Shown: positions 33,014 to 42,326, numbered from the stretch's first letter. The stretch is DNA of 64,000 nt from JBBDLF01 sp040879025 (GCA_040879025.1 JBBDLF010000029.1:1-64000); one strand, 5' to 3'. Notes: generated by a model from the letters alone, not told the origin. Numbers and translations are program-made.

Positions 33014-34335
33014 TCGCCAACCGGGGAGAAATCGCCCTTCGTGTGCTTCGAGCCTGCAAGGAGCTGGGCATCAAGACTGTCGCCGTGCACTCAGTGGCCG
33101 ACAAGGGCCTGATGCACGTTCGCCTTGCCGATGAATCGGTTTGCATTGGCCCAGCCTCACCTGCGGGCAGCTATTTGAACATTCCCGCCATTATCGCCGC
33201 GATGGAAGTCACCGACGCCGTGGCTGTTCATCCCGGCTACGGCTTTCTGGCGGAAAACGCGGACTTCGCAGAGCAGGTGGAAAACAGCGGCTTCGTATTC
33301 ATCGGCCCGCAGGCGGATACCATCCGGCTGATGGGCGACAAAGTGTCCGCGATTGAAGTAATGCGCTCCGCCGGCGTGCCGACGGTGCCAGGGTCGAACG
33401 GGCCACTGAACTCAAACAACGATCGCACACTGCAACTGGCGAAAGAAATAGGCTACCCGGTTATTATCAAGGCGGCCGCCGGCGGCGGCGGGCGCGGCAT
33501 GCGCGTGGTGCATAGCGAAGCGGCGCTGCTGAAGGCGGTCTACGTCACCCAGTCGGAGGCAAAATCCTATTTTGGCAGTGATGTGGTGTACCTGGAAAAA
33601 TTCCTGGAAAACCCGCGCCATGTGGAAATTCAGGTTATCGGTGACGGCAGGGGGAATGCGATTCATCTTGGTGATCGCGACTGCTCGCTGCAACGCCGCC
33701 ATCAGAAAGTGCTGGAAGAGGCGCCCGCTCCCGACATTCCCCAGGACGTGCGCGATGCTGTCGCGGAAACCTGCGTGCAGGCTTGCATCAAGATGAAATA
33801 CCGCGGCGCGGGCACACTCGAATTTCTGTATGAAAATGAACATTTTTACTTTATCGAAATGAACACGCGCGTACAGGTGGAGCATCCCGTGACGGAGATG
33901 ATCACCGGCGTCGATATTGTGCGTGAACAGTTGCGCATTGCCAGCGGAGAACCTCTGTCAATCAGGCAGTGTGATGTGAAGATAAGAGGGCATGCATTCG
34001 AGTGCCGCATTAATGCCGAAGACCCGAAGACGTTTTTGCCCTGCCCGGGCAAGGTGAATCTGTATCACGCGCCCGGAGGCAATGGTATTCGCGTCGACTC
34101 ACATCTGTACAGCGGCTATACCGTGCCTCCCTACTATGATTCGCTGGTGGCAAAACTCATCAGTCATGGCGACACCCGCGAACAGGCGCTGATTCGAATG
34201 CATAATGCCCTGGATGAACTGCTCATCGACGGTATTCGCACCAACATACCTTTGCAGAAAGATCTGGTGCGGGATGCCGAGTTTCAGAAAGGCGGCGTTA
34301 ATATCCATTATCTGGAACACAAACTCAGCTCCTGA
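32995..34335 (+). CDS. accC: Biotin carboxylase AccC
   Basis: AccC carboxylates biotin on AccB with ATP and bicarbonate. The 446-residue protein contains the N-terminal IANRGEIALRVLRAC, the ATP-grasp glycine loop KAAAGGGGRGMRVV (near 157), the HLGDRDCSLQRRHQKVLEEAP block (in pieces) and EMNTRVQVEHPVTE near 286. It forms acetyl-CoA carboxylase with AccB and the AccA/AccD subunits (not in this window). Its ATG 32995 is preceded by AAGGGTTCGACTTC. prmA overlaps its stop. Confidence 0.98.
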   Translation: MLEKVLIANRGEIALRVLRACKELGIKTVAVHSVADKGLMHVRLADESVCIGPASPAGSYLNIPAIIAAMEVTDAVAVHPGYGFLAENADFAEQVENSGFVFIGPQADTIRLMGDKVSAIEVMRSAGVPTVPGSNGPLNSNNDRTLQLAKEIGYPVIIKAAAGGGGRGMRVVHSEAALLKAVYVTQSEAKSYFGSDVVYLEKFLENPRHVEIQVIGDGRGNAIHLGDRDCSLQRRHQKVLEEAPAPDIPQDVRDAVAETCVQACIKMKYRGAGTLEFLYENEHFYFIEMNTRVQVEHPVTEMITGVDIVREQLRIASGEPLSIRQCDVKIRGHAFECRINAEDPKTFLPCPGKVNLYHAPGGNGIRVDSHLYSGYTVPPYYDSLVAKLISHGDTREQALIRMHNALDELLIDGIRTNIPLQKDLVRDAEFQKGGVNIHYLEHKLSS

Positions 34336-35216
34336 TGTCGTGGCGGCAACTGAAAGTGCAAGTGAGTTCCGAACAAGCGGAAGCCATTGAAGTCCTGCTG
34401 ATTGAACTCGGCGCCGAAGCGGTTACTCTTCAGGACGCGGGCGACCAATCCATCTTTCAGAACGTGCCAGGTGAAACACCTCTCTGGGACCAGTCGGTGT
34501 TGACCGCCCTGTTTCGCATGGACCTGTCCGTGAATTCACTGCTGGACACACTGAGGCAACAACTTGGATCGCAGATTGTCGGCGAACCCCTGGTTGAAGT
34601 ACTCCAGGACAGTGATTGGGAACGCGCCTGGATGGCCGATTTCAAACCCATGCGCTTTGGTGATCGCCTGTGGATTTGCCCCAGTTGGGCGGACCCGCCG
34701 GAACCGGACGCCGTCAATATTCTGCTCGACCCCGGACTGGCTTTTGGTACGGGCACCCATGCCACCACCGCGTTGTGCCTGGAATGGCTGGAAGGACAGG
34801 CACTGTCCAGGTGCCGCGTTATCGATTTCGGCTGCGGGTCGGGGGTGCTGGCTATTGCCGCGGCGCTGCTCGGTGCCGCGCAGGTCCGGGCCGTCGATAA
34901 TGATCCCCAGGCGCTGGCTGCCACGGCAACCAACCGTGACAACAATGCCGTTTCTTCTTCGGTATTGCAGGTGTGCAGCCCGGAAACCTTGCCGCCGGAA
35001 CCCGGCGATGTTCTGGTGGCGAATATTCTGGCTGGCGCTCTGACGGAACTTGCGCCGTTGTTCGCCCAGTTGCTGCAACCCGGTGGACGCCTGGTACTGT
35101 CGGGAGTATTGCCGTCCCAGGAGGAAGAGCTGAACCGCGTTTACCGGCAATGGTTCACGATGGCGCAGGCCACTGAACGAGACGGCTGGCTGCGGATGGA
35201 AGGCGTTCGCGACTAG
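34335..35216 (+). CDS. prmA: Ribosomal protein L11 methyltransferase PrmA
   Basis: PrmA trimethylates ribosomal protein L11 at several positions using SAM. The 293-residue protein has the N-terminal L11-recognition domain, a linker, the SAM site VIDFGCGSGVLAIAAALLG (near 160) and the substrate motif VANILAGALTELAP. The start overlaps the accC stop (TGATG), implying translational coupling. The stop codon TAG (35214-35216) is formed where the chromosome meets the left end of a repeat-family copy, suggesting the natural 3' end was slightly changed by insertion. Confidence 0.96.
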   Translation: MSWRQLKVQVSSEQAEAIEVLLIELGAEAVTLQDAGDQSIFQNVPGETPLWDQSVLTALFRMDLSVNSLLDTLRQQLGSQIVGEPLVEVLQDSDWERAWMADFKPMRFGDRLWICPSWADPPEPDAVNILLDPGLAFGTGTHATTALCLEWLEGQALSRCRVIDFGCGSGVLAIAAALLGAAQVRAVDNDPQALAATATNRDNNAVSSSVLQVCSPETLPPEPGDVLVANILAGALTELAPLFAQLLQPGGRLVLSGVLPSQEEELNRVYRQWFTMAQATERDGWLRMEGVRD

Positions 35217-35350
35217 GGAACCTCTGAGCAAATCTATGACCCGCTCTGGGCCTTCAGCCGATTTCGCGGCAAGGCGCGTTTCGCCGGAGGCGCCTGTACG
35301 TAACGTTACAATTCGCTTGCGCGTTTTTGAACCGGCAAATAGGCACCCAT
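35217..35350 (+). repeat. Repeat-family copy (left end GGAACCTCTGA), right end missing
   Basis: The start GGAACCTCTGAGCAAATC, then CCGCTCTGGGCCTTCAGCCGA and CAAGGCGCG, aligns with the left arm and inner part of the complete element at 16360-16621. It joins the prmA stop codon (CTAG, compare the CTAA target of the complete copy). The palindrome GTAACGTTAC lies at 35300-35309. No inverted right end is found before 35436. The end at 35350 is approximate. Confidence 0.72.
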
Positions 35351-35436
35351 TGAAGAATAGCCTACAATCGGACTGTTGAATTTTACGCCTCGTAATTCGA
35401 GACGAACACAGCCCCTATGCTCCGCCCGGTATACCA

Positions 35437-36375
35437 ATGGCTTTACAAGTGACCCAGTGCCCCGCCTGCGAATCCAGCTTCAATACCAGCGCTCGTCTGC
35501 TCAGCGCGGCCAATGGCATGGTGCGCTGCGGCGCTTGTCTCACAGTGTTCGATGCCCGCGACAATTTTGTCCCCTCCGCCTTCGAACAGTTAACCGATGA
35601 ACACGGCGATGAAGAGTACGCGGGTTCGGTTTTTATTTCAGGAACAGAAGACTACTTCGATCCCGGCTCCTTTCTCACTCGCGAATCACCGGGTCAGCCT
35701 GAACCTGAAACCGCACTGCCACCGGAGCCTGAACGCGAACCAGATCGCGAGCCACCCCCCGTTCGTGAACACTTCTTCCCCGCCTCGCTGGACCAAGAAG
35801 ATGATGACAAGGCAAATTTGACCCCGGCGGATCTGGATTCGCTCGACTCGCTGACCGATCCGCTCGAACTGGAGGCGGTTCAGCCGGACAGGACCCCTCT
35901 GTCACGGCGGCTGGCAATGGCCGCGGCCGTGGTTGTGCTCACACTGACACTTCCGCTGCAGTATTTCTGGTTTAATCTGCCACAGCTCAGTCAGAATGCA
36001 TCACTGCGTCCCTGGTATGAAACCGTCTGTAACCTCACCGGTTGCACACCGCCAGCGCAGCGCCGGTTGAATGCGATCCAGAGTGATAACCTCGTGGTGC
36101 GCAGTCACCCCACGGTGTCTGGTGCGCTGGAGGTGATGTTTGTGTTCCGTAACGAAGCCGGGTTTGAGCAGCCGTTTCCGGTTGTGCAGTTGCAGTTCAC
36201 CGACCGGGACAATCAACTGGTGGCCTCCAGAAACTTCACCCCACAGGAGTATCTGGATCCCGCATTGCGACAGTTGACAATGATGCCTGCCGGATCGCCG
36301 GTTCAGATTTCCCTCGATATCGTCGACCCCGGAGACGACGCCATAAACTATGCGTTAGCTTTTCGCTTCAGATAA
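35437..36375 (+). CDS. DUF3426 zinc-ribbon membrane protein
   Basis: A 312-residue inner-membrane protein. The N-terminus is an MJ0042-type zinc ribbon (CPACESSFNTSARLL, then CGAC with four Cys). An acidic Pro/Glu-rich linker (residues about 50-130) follows, then one membrane segment (LAMAAAVVVLTLTLPLQYFWF, about 152-172), then a periplasmic DUF3426 domain (LVVRSHPTVSGALEVMFVFR). The gene stands between prmA and dusB, as in Pseudomonas. Function is unknown; the soluble ribbon faces the cytoplasm. Its ATG 35437 follows a repeat copy. Confidence 0.9.
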   Translation: MALQVTQCPACESSFNTSARLLSAANGMVRCGACLTVFDARDNFVPSAFEQLTDEHGDEEYAGSVFISGTEDYFDPGSFLTRESPGQPEPETALPPEPEREPDREPPPVREHFFPASLDQEDDDKANLTPADLDSLDSLTDPLELEAVQPDRTPLSRRLAMAAAVVVLTLTLPLQYFWFNLPQLSQNASLRPWYETVCNLTGCTPPAQRRLNAIQSDNLVVRSHPTVSGALEVMFVFRNEAGFEQPFPVVQLQFTDRDNQLVASRNFTPQEYLDPALRQLTMMPAGSPVQISLDIVDPGDDAINYALAFRFR

Positions 36376-36474
36376 CGCGAGATAAACGCTTTAAAGACAG
36401 TATTTTGTGACTCAACCACTTTAACGACGACGGGTCTGCCGTTATCATTGGCAACCAATCACCGCGAAAACGAG

Positions 36475-36485
36475 GGAACCTCTGA
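36475..36485 (+). repeat. Short GGAACCTCTGA fragment before dusB
   Basis: GGAACCTCTGA at 36475-36485 in the same orientation as the copy at 35217, so the DUF3426 gene is flanked by directly repeated ends. Only the outer 11 nt remain and the dusB ATG is 10 nt further, so it may supply the 5' untranslated leader. Confidence 0.5.
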
Positions 36486-36494
36486 AGAACTGTC

Positions 36495-37565
36495 ATGATC
36501 AACATTGGACCCTACACAATCCACACGCCGCTGTTGCTCGCCCCGATGGCCGGTATCAGCGACAAACCCACACGTGAGGTTTGTGCGGCGCATGGCGCGG
36601 GGCTCACGATCGCCGAGATGATTACCTCGAACGTGGCGCTGTGGCGTACCCCGAAGAACCGGTGCCGACGGATCAGGGCCGGCACGGAAGGCCCGCATGT
36701 CGTGCAGATAGCCGGGTCCGACCCCGATATGATGGCTCACGCCGCCCGCGTGAATGTGGAAGCGGGAGCGGACATCATCGATATCAACATGGGCTGCCCG
36801 GCCAAGAAGGTGTTGCAGAAGTCCGCCGGATCGGCGCTGTTGAAGTCTCCCGATCTGGTCCGTCGCATTCTCGTGAGCGTGGTAAAAAGTGTCCCGGTGC
36901 CTGTCACGTTGAAAATCCGCACCGGATGGTGCAGCGAAACCCGCAATGGCGTGGAGATTGCAAAGCTTGCCGAGCATTGTGGCGTCAAGATGTTGAGCGT
37001 TCACGGGCGCACCCGGGCCTGTCGTTTCAGGGGCGAAGCGGAATATGACACCATCGCCGCCATCAAGCGGGCGGTACGAATTCCCGTCATCGCCAACGGT
37101 GATATCACCACGCCGGAGAAGGCTGCCTGGGTGCTGAAGCATACCGGGGCTGATGGTTTGATGATCGGTCGCGGCGCTCAGGGCCGACCCTGGATATTCG
37201 CCGAGATTGCTCACTATCTGGAGACGGGTACCCATTTACCGGCAAAGACTCCCGCGCAAATTCTGCCAACTCTCCAGATCCATCTGGACAAACTCTATAG
37301 CCTGTACGGGGAAGAACGGGCGGTTCTGATCGCGCGCAAACATGTCGGTTGGTATACCGCGGCACTGGACTCTTTCTCCCAAACCGCCCCCGAGACTATT
37401 TTCCCGACCCATTCTCAAGCCATTCCCCAACCCGCCTCACAGGGTACATCCACCGCGATCAGTGATTTCCGCAAAACCTTTAACCGCTTGCTCACGGCGC
37501 GGCAGCAGCAGGCCGCGATAACCGGTTTTTTCAGTGGCGAAGCTGTCACCGCGGAGGCTGCATGA
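36495..37565 (+). CDS. dusB: tRNA-dihydrouridine synthase DusB
   Basis: DusB reduces uridine to dihydrouridine in tRNA with FMN and NADPH. The 356-residue protein has the start LLAPMAGISDKPTREVCAAH, the FMN/active-site block DIIDINMGCPAKKVLQKSAG with catalytic Cys, and VHGRTRACRFRGEAEYD. A C-terminal helical domain binds tRNA. It is followed at once by fis (ATGA overlap), which is the conserved dusB-fis operon where Fis level responds to growth rate. Confidence 0.96.
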   Translation: MINIGPYTIHTPLLLAPMAGISDKPTREVCAAHGAGLTIAEMITSNVALWRTPKNRCRRIRAGTEGPHVVQIAGSDPDMMAHAARVNVEAGADIIDINMGCPAKKVLQKSAGSALLKSPDLVRRILVSVVKSVPVPVTLKIRTGWCSETRNGVEIAKLAEHCGVKMLSVHGRTRACRFRGEAEYDTIAAIKRAVRIPVIANGDITTPEKAAWVLKHTGADGLMIGRGAQGRPWIFAEIAHYLETGTHLPAKTPAQILPTLQIHLDKLYSLYGEERAVLIARKHVGWYTAALDSFSQTAPETIFPTHSQAIPQPASQGTSTAISDFRKTFNRLLTARQQQAAITGFFSGEAVTAEAA

Positions 37566-37867
37566 GTACCGAAGATCGCGAGGCAAACCTGGAGCGCCTG
37601 GGTTTGGCCGGCAACAGCGAAATACCCGCGACCGGGGAATCCGTTTCGCTGCGCAGTGAAGTGGAGAAGGCCCTGCAACGTTATTTCGAAGAGATCGGCG
37701 ATGAATCGGCTACCGATCTGTATCAGATGGTACTGAAAGAAATTGAATCTCCGTTGTTGATGGCGGTGATGCGGTACACGGGCAACAATCAGAGCAAAGC
37801 TTCTACCCTGCTCGGTTTGAACCGTGGTACGCTACGAAAGAAACTGAAGCAGCACGGAATGCTGTAG
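37562..37867 (+). CDS. fis: Nucleoid protein Fis
   Basis: Fis bends DNA and regulates rRNA, recombination and growth-phase genes. The 101-residue product has the N-terminal beta-hairpin arm region (residues about 15-35) and the C-terminal helix-turn-helix NQSKASTLLGLNRGTLRKKL. The start overlaps the dusB stop as ATGA, so it is translated from the same message. Length and HTH are the same as E. coli Fis (98 aa). purH follows after 83 nt. Confidence 0.96.
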   Translation: MSTEDREANLERLGLAGNSEIPATGESVSLRSEVEKALQRYFEEIGDESATDLYQMVLKEIESPLLMAVMRYTGNNQSKASTLLGLNRGTLRKKLKQHGML

Positions 37868-37950
37868 TTCCACGTCGGTGGGAGCCTGGTAAGGAAGCCG
37901 CTGGAAGACCAATGAAGTGAGTATCGCTTTCTCTGCTGTATAAATTTGAG

Positions 37951-39549
37951 ATGAACTCTATGACATCAGGAAATTCTGCTGCCATCGGCCGGGCTTTGAT
38001 CAGTGTTTCTGACAAAACCGGGATCGTTGAGTTCGCCAGAACGCTCCATGAATTTGATATCGAAATTCTGTCCACCGGAGGCACCTATCGTCTGCTGAAG
38101 GAACATGACGTTCCGGCAATCGAGATTTCCAAATACACCGGGTTTCCGGAGATGATGGGGGGCCGCGTCAAGACCCTGCATCCAAAGGTTCACGGTGGCA
38201 TTCTCGCCCGTCGCGACATTGACGGCGAGGTCATGGCAGCCAGTGACATTCCTCCCATTGATCTGGTTGTGGTCAACCTCTACCCGTTTGAAGCCACCAT
38301 CGCCAAGCCCGATTGCTCGCTGCCTGATGCCATAGAGAACATCGATATCGGCGGTCCCACGATGCTCCGGTCCGCTGCCAAGAACCACGGTGATGTTACC
38401 GTGGTGGTTGATCCGGACGACTACGAACTGATTGTCGATCAGCTGCGTAACAACGATTGCGCCGTCGGCTACGCCACGCGTTTTGACCTGGCCGTGAAAG
38501 CATTTGAACACACCGCCGGCTACGATGCCGCGATAGCCAACTACCTCGGTTGCCGGCTGCCCGACGGCAATGACAACCAGCCGGAAAAGTTTCCCCGCAC
38601 CTTCAGCAGCCAGTATGTCCGGCAACAGATACTGCGTTACGGGGAGAACCCTCACCAGGATGCCGCGTTCTATGTGGAACGGGAGCCGGACGAGGTCAGC
38701 GTCAGCACCGCCGAACAATTGCAGGGCAAGGAGCTGTCATTCAACAACATTGCCGACACCGACGCGGCGCTGGAGTGTGTCAAAACCTTTTCGCGGCCGG
38801 CCTGTGTGATTGTAAAGCACGCCAATCCCTGTGGAGTGGCTGTGGCCAACACCATAGAACAGGCTTACGATCTCGCCTTCCAGACCGACCCCACCTCTGC
38901 GTTTGGCGGCATCATCGCGTTTAACCGCGAGCTGGACGGCCCAACGACGCAGAAAATCATCAACCAGCAATTTGTTGAAGTACTCATTGCCCCTACAGTT
39001 TCAGAACAGGCGTTACAGATCGTGGCGGAGAAAAAGAACGTGCGGGTATTGCAGTGCGGTGAGTTGCCGTCACAAGCGGCCGACGGGCTCGATTTCAAAC
39101 GCGTCAATGGCGGACTGCTGATTCAGGATCGCGACGTGCATGAAATGGACCCGCAGAACCTGAAGGTTGTCACTGACAGGAGCCCTTCCGACGATGAGAT
39201 GCGGGATCTTCTGTTTGCGTGGAAAGTGGCGAAGTTTGTTAAATCCAATGCTATTGTTTATTGTCGGGACAACCAGACCATCGGCATCGGCGCGGGTCAG
39301 ATGAGCCGGGTTTACAGCGCTCGCATCGCCGGCATCAAGGCGGCCGACGAGGGTCTGGAAGTACGCGGGTCCGTGATGGCCTCCGATGCCTTCTTTCCGT
39401 TTCGCGACGGTGTTGACGCGGCCGCGAAGGCTGGCATCACCGCGGTCATTCAACCCGGCGGCTCCCTGCGCGACGAGGAAGTGATTGCCGCCGCCAATGA
39501 AGCCGGTATGACGATGGTGTTTACTGGTGTGCGGCATTTCCGTCACTGA
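37951..39549 (+). CDS. purH: Bifunctional AICAR formyltransferase/IMP cyclohydrolase PurH
   Basis: PurH performs the last two steps of de novo purine synthesis to IMP. The 532-residue protein has the N-terminal IMP cyclohydrolase domain (ISVSDKTGIVEFARTL, GGRVKTLHPKVHGGILARRD) and the C-terminal transformylase (VKHANPCGVAVA, DPTSAFGGIIAFN, ending FRDGVDAAAKAGITAVIQPG). ATG 37951 follows TTTGAG; an alternative ATG lies at 37960. purD is downstream, separated by 98 nt. Formyl-THF comes from FolD or PurU. Confidence 0.98.
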   Translation: MNSMTSGNSAAIGRALISVSDKTGIVEFARTLHEFDIEILSTGGTYRLLKEHDVPAIEISKYTGFPEMMGGRVKTLHPKVHGGILARRDIDGEVMAASDIPPIDLVVVNLYPFEATIAKPDCSLPDAIENIDIGGPTMLRSAAKNHGDVTVVVDPDDYELIVDQLRNNDCAVGYATRFDLAVKAFEHTAGYDAAIANYLGCRLPDGNDNQPEKFPRTFSSQYVRQQILRYGENPHQDAAFYVEREPDEVSVSTAEQLQGKELSFNNIADTDAALECVKTFSRPACVIVKHANPCGVAVANTIEQAYDLAFQTDPTSAFGGIIAFNRELDGPTTQKIINQQFVEVLIAPTVSEQALQIVAEKKNVRVLQCGELPSQAADGLDFKRVNGGLLIQDRDVHEMDPQNLKVVTDRSPSDDEMRDLLFAWKVAKFVKSNAIVYCRDNQTIGIGAGQMSRVYSARIAGIKAADEGLEVRGSVMASDAFFPFRDGVDAAAKAGITAVIQPGGSLRDEEVIAAANEAGMTMVFTGVRHFRH

Positions 39550-39647
39550 TGATGGTCAACGGCAGTCAGAGACTGAAGGTCGCGGGGATTTGGACGGGTC
39601 CCTGGGATCCGGCGGTGTCATTCCAACCGATCCATTAGAGTCTTTAC

Positions 39648-40952
39648 ATGAATGTTCTGGTAATTGGCGGCGGCGGACGCGAACACGCCCTCGCCTGGAA
39701 AGCGGCGCGATCAACAGGTGTCGACAAGGTCTTCGTGGCGCCGGGCAATGCCGGCACCGCGCTGGAGAAGGGTGTTGAAAACATCGCCATCGATGTCATG
39801 GACTTTGCCGCGCTGGCTGATTTCGCCACCGACAACAACGTCGCCCTGACCATTGTCGGACCCGAAGCACCTCTGGTGGCCGGCATCGTGGACATTTTCA
39901 CCGAGCGTCAGTTGCCCTGCTTTGGTCCCGACAGCCGCGGGGCGCAACTGGAAGGTTCAAAGGCCTTTACCAAGGATTTTCTGAGTCGTCATCACATTCC
40001 CACCGCCGCCTACCGCACGTTCGATGCCGTTGAGCCGGCGCTTGACTATATACGGTCGCGCGGCACGCCGATCGTTATCAAGGCCGATGGCCTTGCGGCG
40101 GGTAAAGGCGTCATTATCGCCAAAACCGAGCAGGAAGCGGCCGCCGCCGTAGAAGACATGTTGTCGGGAAACCGCTTTGGTGAAGCGGGCCATCGTGTAG
40201 TGATTGAGGATTTTCTGCAGGGAGAGGAAGCCAGTTTTATCGCGATGGTTGATGGGGAATATATTCTGCCCATGGCCACGTCTCAGGATCACAAGGCCCG
40301 TGACAACGGTGACCAGGGGCCCAATACCGGTGGCATGGGCGCCTACTCCCCCGCGCCTGTGGTCACTGAAGAAATTTATCAGCGCATCATGGACCAGGTG
40401 ATGATCCCCACTGTGCGCGGGATGGCGATGGACGGAAATTCCTATACCGGCTTTCTCTATGCGGGATTGATGATCTCTCCGCAGGGCGAAGTCAACGTGA
40501 TTGAATTCAACTGCCGATTCGGTGATCCTGAAGCACAGCCGGTGATGCTGCGACTCAAATCAGATCTTGTGAAACTTTGCCTGGCGGCGCTTGACGGCTC
40601 GCTGCATAAACACGAAGCACAGTGGGATCCGCGCGCCTGCCTGGGTGTTGTATTGGCCAGCGGTGGCTACCCGGAAGCCTACGCCAAGGGCAATGTGATA
40701 ACCGGGCTGGAACGGGCACAGGGTGAAGGTTGCAAGGTATTCCACGCCGGTACGGCACTGGTGGAAGGCAAGGTGCTGACGCATGGCGGTCGGGTACTGT
40801 GCGCGACAGCCCTGGGCAACTCCGTGACCGAAGCACAGGCCCGCGCCTATGACTTGCTCACCCCTATCAACTGGGATAACGTGTATTATCGCACCGATAT
40901 CGGCTACCGGGCGATTGCCCGCGAACACCTGATCGGGGTCGGTGGCGAATGA
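39648..40952 (+). CDS. purD: Phosphoribosylamine-glycine ligase PurD
   Basis: PurD joins phosphoribosylamine and glycine with ATP to make GAR, the second purine step. The 434-residue ATP-grasp enzyme has VLVIGGGGREHALAWKAA at the N-terminus, KADGLAAGKGVIIA (near 143), GPNTGGMGAYSPAPVV and EFNCRFGDPEAQPVM near 286. It stands after purH as in Pseudomonas. coq7 begins about 60 nt past its stop on the same strand. Confidence 0.98.
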   Translation: MNVLVIGGGGREHALAWKAARSTGVDKVFVAPGNAGTALEKGVENIAIDVMDFAALADFATDNNVALTIVGPEAPLVAGIVDIFTERQLPCFGPDSRGAQLEGSKAFTKDFLSRHHIPTAAYRTFDAVEPALDYIRSRGTPIVIKADGLAAGKGVIIAKTEQEAAAAVEDMLSGNRFGEAGHRVVIEDFLQGEEASFIAMVDGEYILPMATSQDHKARDNGDQGPNTGGMGAYSPAPVVTEEIYQRIMDQVMIPTVRGMAMDGNSYTGFLYAGLMISPQGEVNVIEFNCRFGDPEAQPVMLRLKSDLVKLCLAALDGSLHKHEAQWDPRACLGVVLASGGYPEAYAKGNVITGLERAQGEGCKVFHAGTALVEGKVLTHGGRVLCATALGNSVTEAQARAYDLLTPINWDNVYYRTDIGYRAIAREHLIGVGGE

Positions 40953-41010
40953 GAACCATGTTGCGAATGATTATTGTTCGCCACCGACCCTCAGCTTCTT
41001 CGAGGTTATG

Positions 41011-41658
41011 ATGGCACCGCGAACTGAACTTGGCGCTTTGGACAAACTGCTGGTGGAATTCGATCAGGCGCTGCGTACGCTCGTGCCCGGCAGTTCTCAC
41101 GCGCAGCGACCGTCACCGGCGCGCAAGCTCGGCAAACAGGAACTGGGCGACCCGGAAAGGAAACAGGCCGCGGCATTGATGCGCATCAATCATACCGGGG
41201 AGGTTTGTGCGCAAGCTCTGTACCGGGGACAGGCAGCCACCGCCCGCCTGACCGAGGTACGTGATGCGATGGATAATGCCGCCACCGAAGAGGTGGATCA
41301 TCTCGCCTGGTGTGAAGAACGGCTGGAACAACTGGACAGCCATGCCAGCGTTTTCAACCCCCTCTGGTACTCCATGTCGTTCGGTCTCGGCGCCGCCGCC
41401 GGCGTTGTCGGCGATCGCTGGAGCCTGGGTTTTGTCGCGGAAACCGAAGAACAGGTCTGTGATCACCTGGAAGAACACCTGGACAAACTGCCGGAGGACG
41501 ACGTCAGAAGCCGAGCCATCCTGCAACAGATGCTGGTGGATGAGCGTCAACACGGGAAGTCGGCCAGGCAAGCCGGTGGCGCGGAATTACCTCTTCCTGT
41601 ACGTCAGGCGATGCTGGGCATGTCGCGCGTGATGAAACGGATTACCTATTTTGTTTAA
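41011..41658 (+). CDS. coq7: 3-demethoxyubiquinol 3-hydroxylase Coq7
   Basis: Coq7 is a membrane-associated di-iron monooxygenase that adds the C6 hydroxyl of ubiquinone. The 215-residue length from ATG 41011 is the family size; GAGG at 41002-41005 fits this start better than earlier ATGs. The helical bundle shows the iron ligands in MRINHTGEVCAQALYRG, EEVDHLAWCEERL and MLVDERQHGKSA. Its presence supports aerobic ubiquinone synthesis and a proteobacterial host. It is convergent with the OsmC gene. Confidence 0.94.
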   Translation: MAPRTELGALDKLLVEFDQALRTLVPGSSHAQRPSPARKLGKQELGDPERKQAAALMRINHTGEVCAQALYRGQAATARLTEVRDAMDNAATEEVDHLAWCEERLEQLDSHASVFNPLWYSMSFGLGAAAGVVGDRWSLGFVAETEEQVCDHLEEHLDKLPEDDVRSRAILQQMLVDERQHGKSARQAGGAELPLPVRQAMLGMSRVMKRITYFV

Positions 41659-41668
41659 CGCGGTTGGT

Positions 41669-42100
41669 TCAGACATCGGATTCATCAACCAGTTCAAAAT
41701 CATGAGTCACTTTCACGCCCGCATTACCCAGCATGATCGACGCCGAACAATATTTTTCCGCCGACAGCTCAATCGCCCGGGCCACTTGTTTTTCGCTTAA
41801 TTCGCGGCCGCTGACTATGAAATGCAGGTGAATGCTTTCGAACACGGCAGGAATGGCGTCCGCCCTTTGCGCGGCGACTTCCGCCACGCAATGGCTGACG
41901 TTCTGGCGGGATTTTTTCAGAATACTTACCACATCGAAAGCAGAGCAGCCGCCGATGCTGAGCAGCATCAATTCCATTGGACGAACGCCCACGTTCCTGC
42001 CACCGGAATCCTCGGGGCCATCCATTACCACGGTATGTCCGCTCCCGGATTCACCCAGGAACATCGCATTCTCTATCCAGCGAATTCTGGCCTTCATCAT
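41669..42100 (-). CDS. OsmC-family peroxidase-like protein
   Basis: A 143-residue OsmC/YhfA-type protein. The pattern RIRWIENAMFLGESGSGHTV, RPMELMLLSIGGCSAFDVVS (peroxidatic Cys) and a second Cys in AEKYCSASIML is as in YhfA-like members. Such proteins reduce organic hydroperoxides or bind other thiols. It is the neighbour of crp in Pseudomonas too (remembered as PA0653). Here it is divergent from crp across 226 nt. Confidence 0.9.
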   Translation of the reverse strand: MMKARIRWIENAMFLGESGSGHTVVMDGPEDSGGRNVGVRPMELMLLSIGGCSAFDVVSILKKSRQNVSHCVAEVAAQRADAIPAVFESIHLHFIVSGRELSEKQVARAIELSAEKYCSASIMLGNAGVKVTHDFELVDESDV

Positions 42101-42235
42101 TCCCTCATAAGCTATTTAAGATTCATGCCGACACATTATCCGAGGCGTGAAGATTAACATAGGGCATCGGACAGGACTATGTCACGTTGGCCTGGTCATC
42201 GGGACAGCGTTTGAAACGGTTCTGAAAGTACCGTG

Positions 42236-42257
42236 TTATGTGTTTCGCTTCACACAT
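42236..42257 (+). promoter_or_regulatory. Candidate CRP-binding site upstream of crp
   Basis: TGTGT-N6-TCACA at 42239-42254 matches CRP consensus TGTGA-N6-TCACA at 9 of 10 positions. Its centre (42246.5) is about 40 nt before a start site set by the -10 TATACA at 42275-42280. That is the classical class II position (-41.5), so Crp probably activates its own gene. Confidence 0.6.
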
Positions 42258-42274
42258 TTCACATTAAAATGTGG

Positions 42275-42280
42275 TATACA
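42275..42280 (+). promoter_or_regulatory. crp promoter -10 hexamer
   Basis: TATACA at 42275-42280 lies 46 nt before the crp start. There is no consensus -35 at 17 nt, as expected for a class II promoter whose -35 is replaced by Crp. Confidence 0.5.
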
Positions 42281-42326
42281 TGCTCCATCGCGCCCCCTGG
42301 GGTTTGATAAGAAGGAGATCGCCTGC

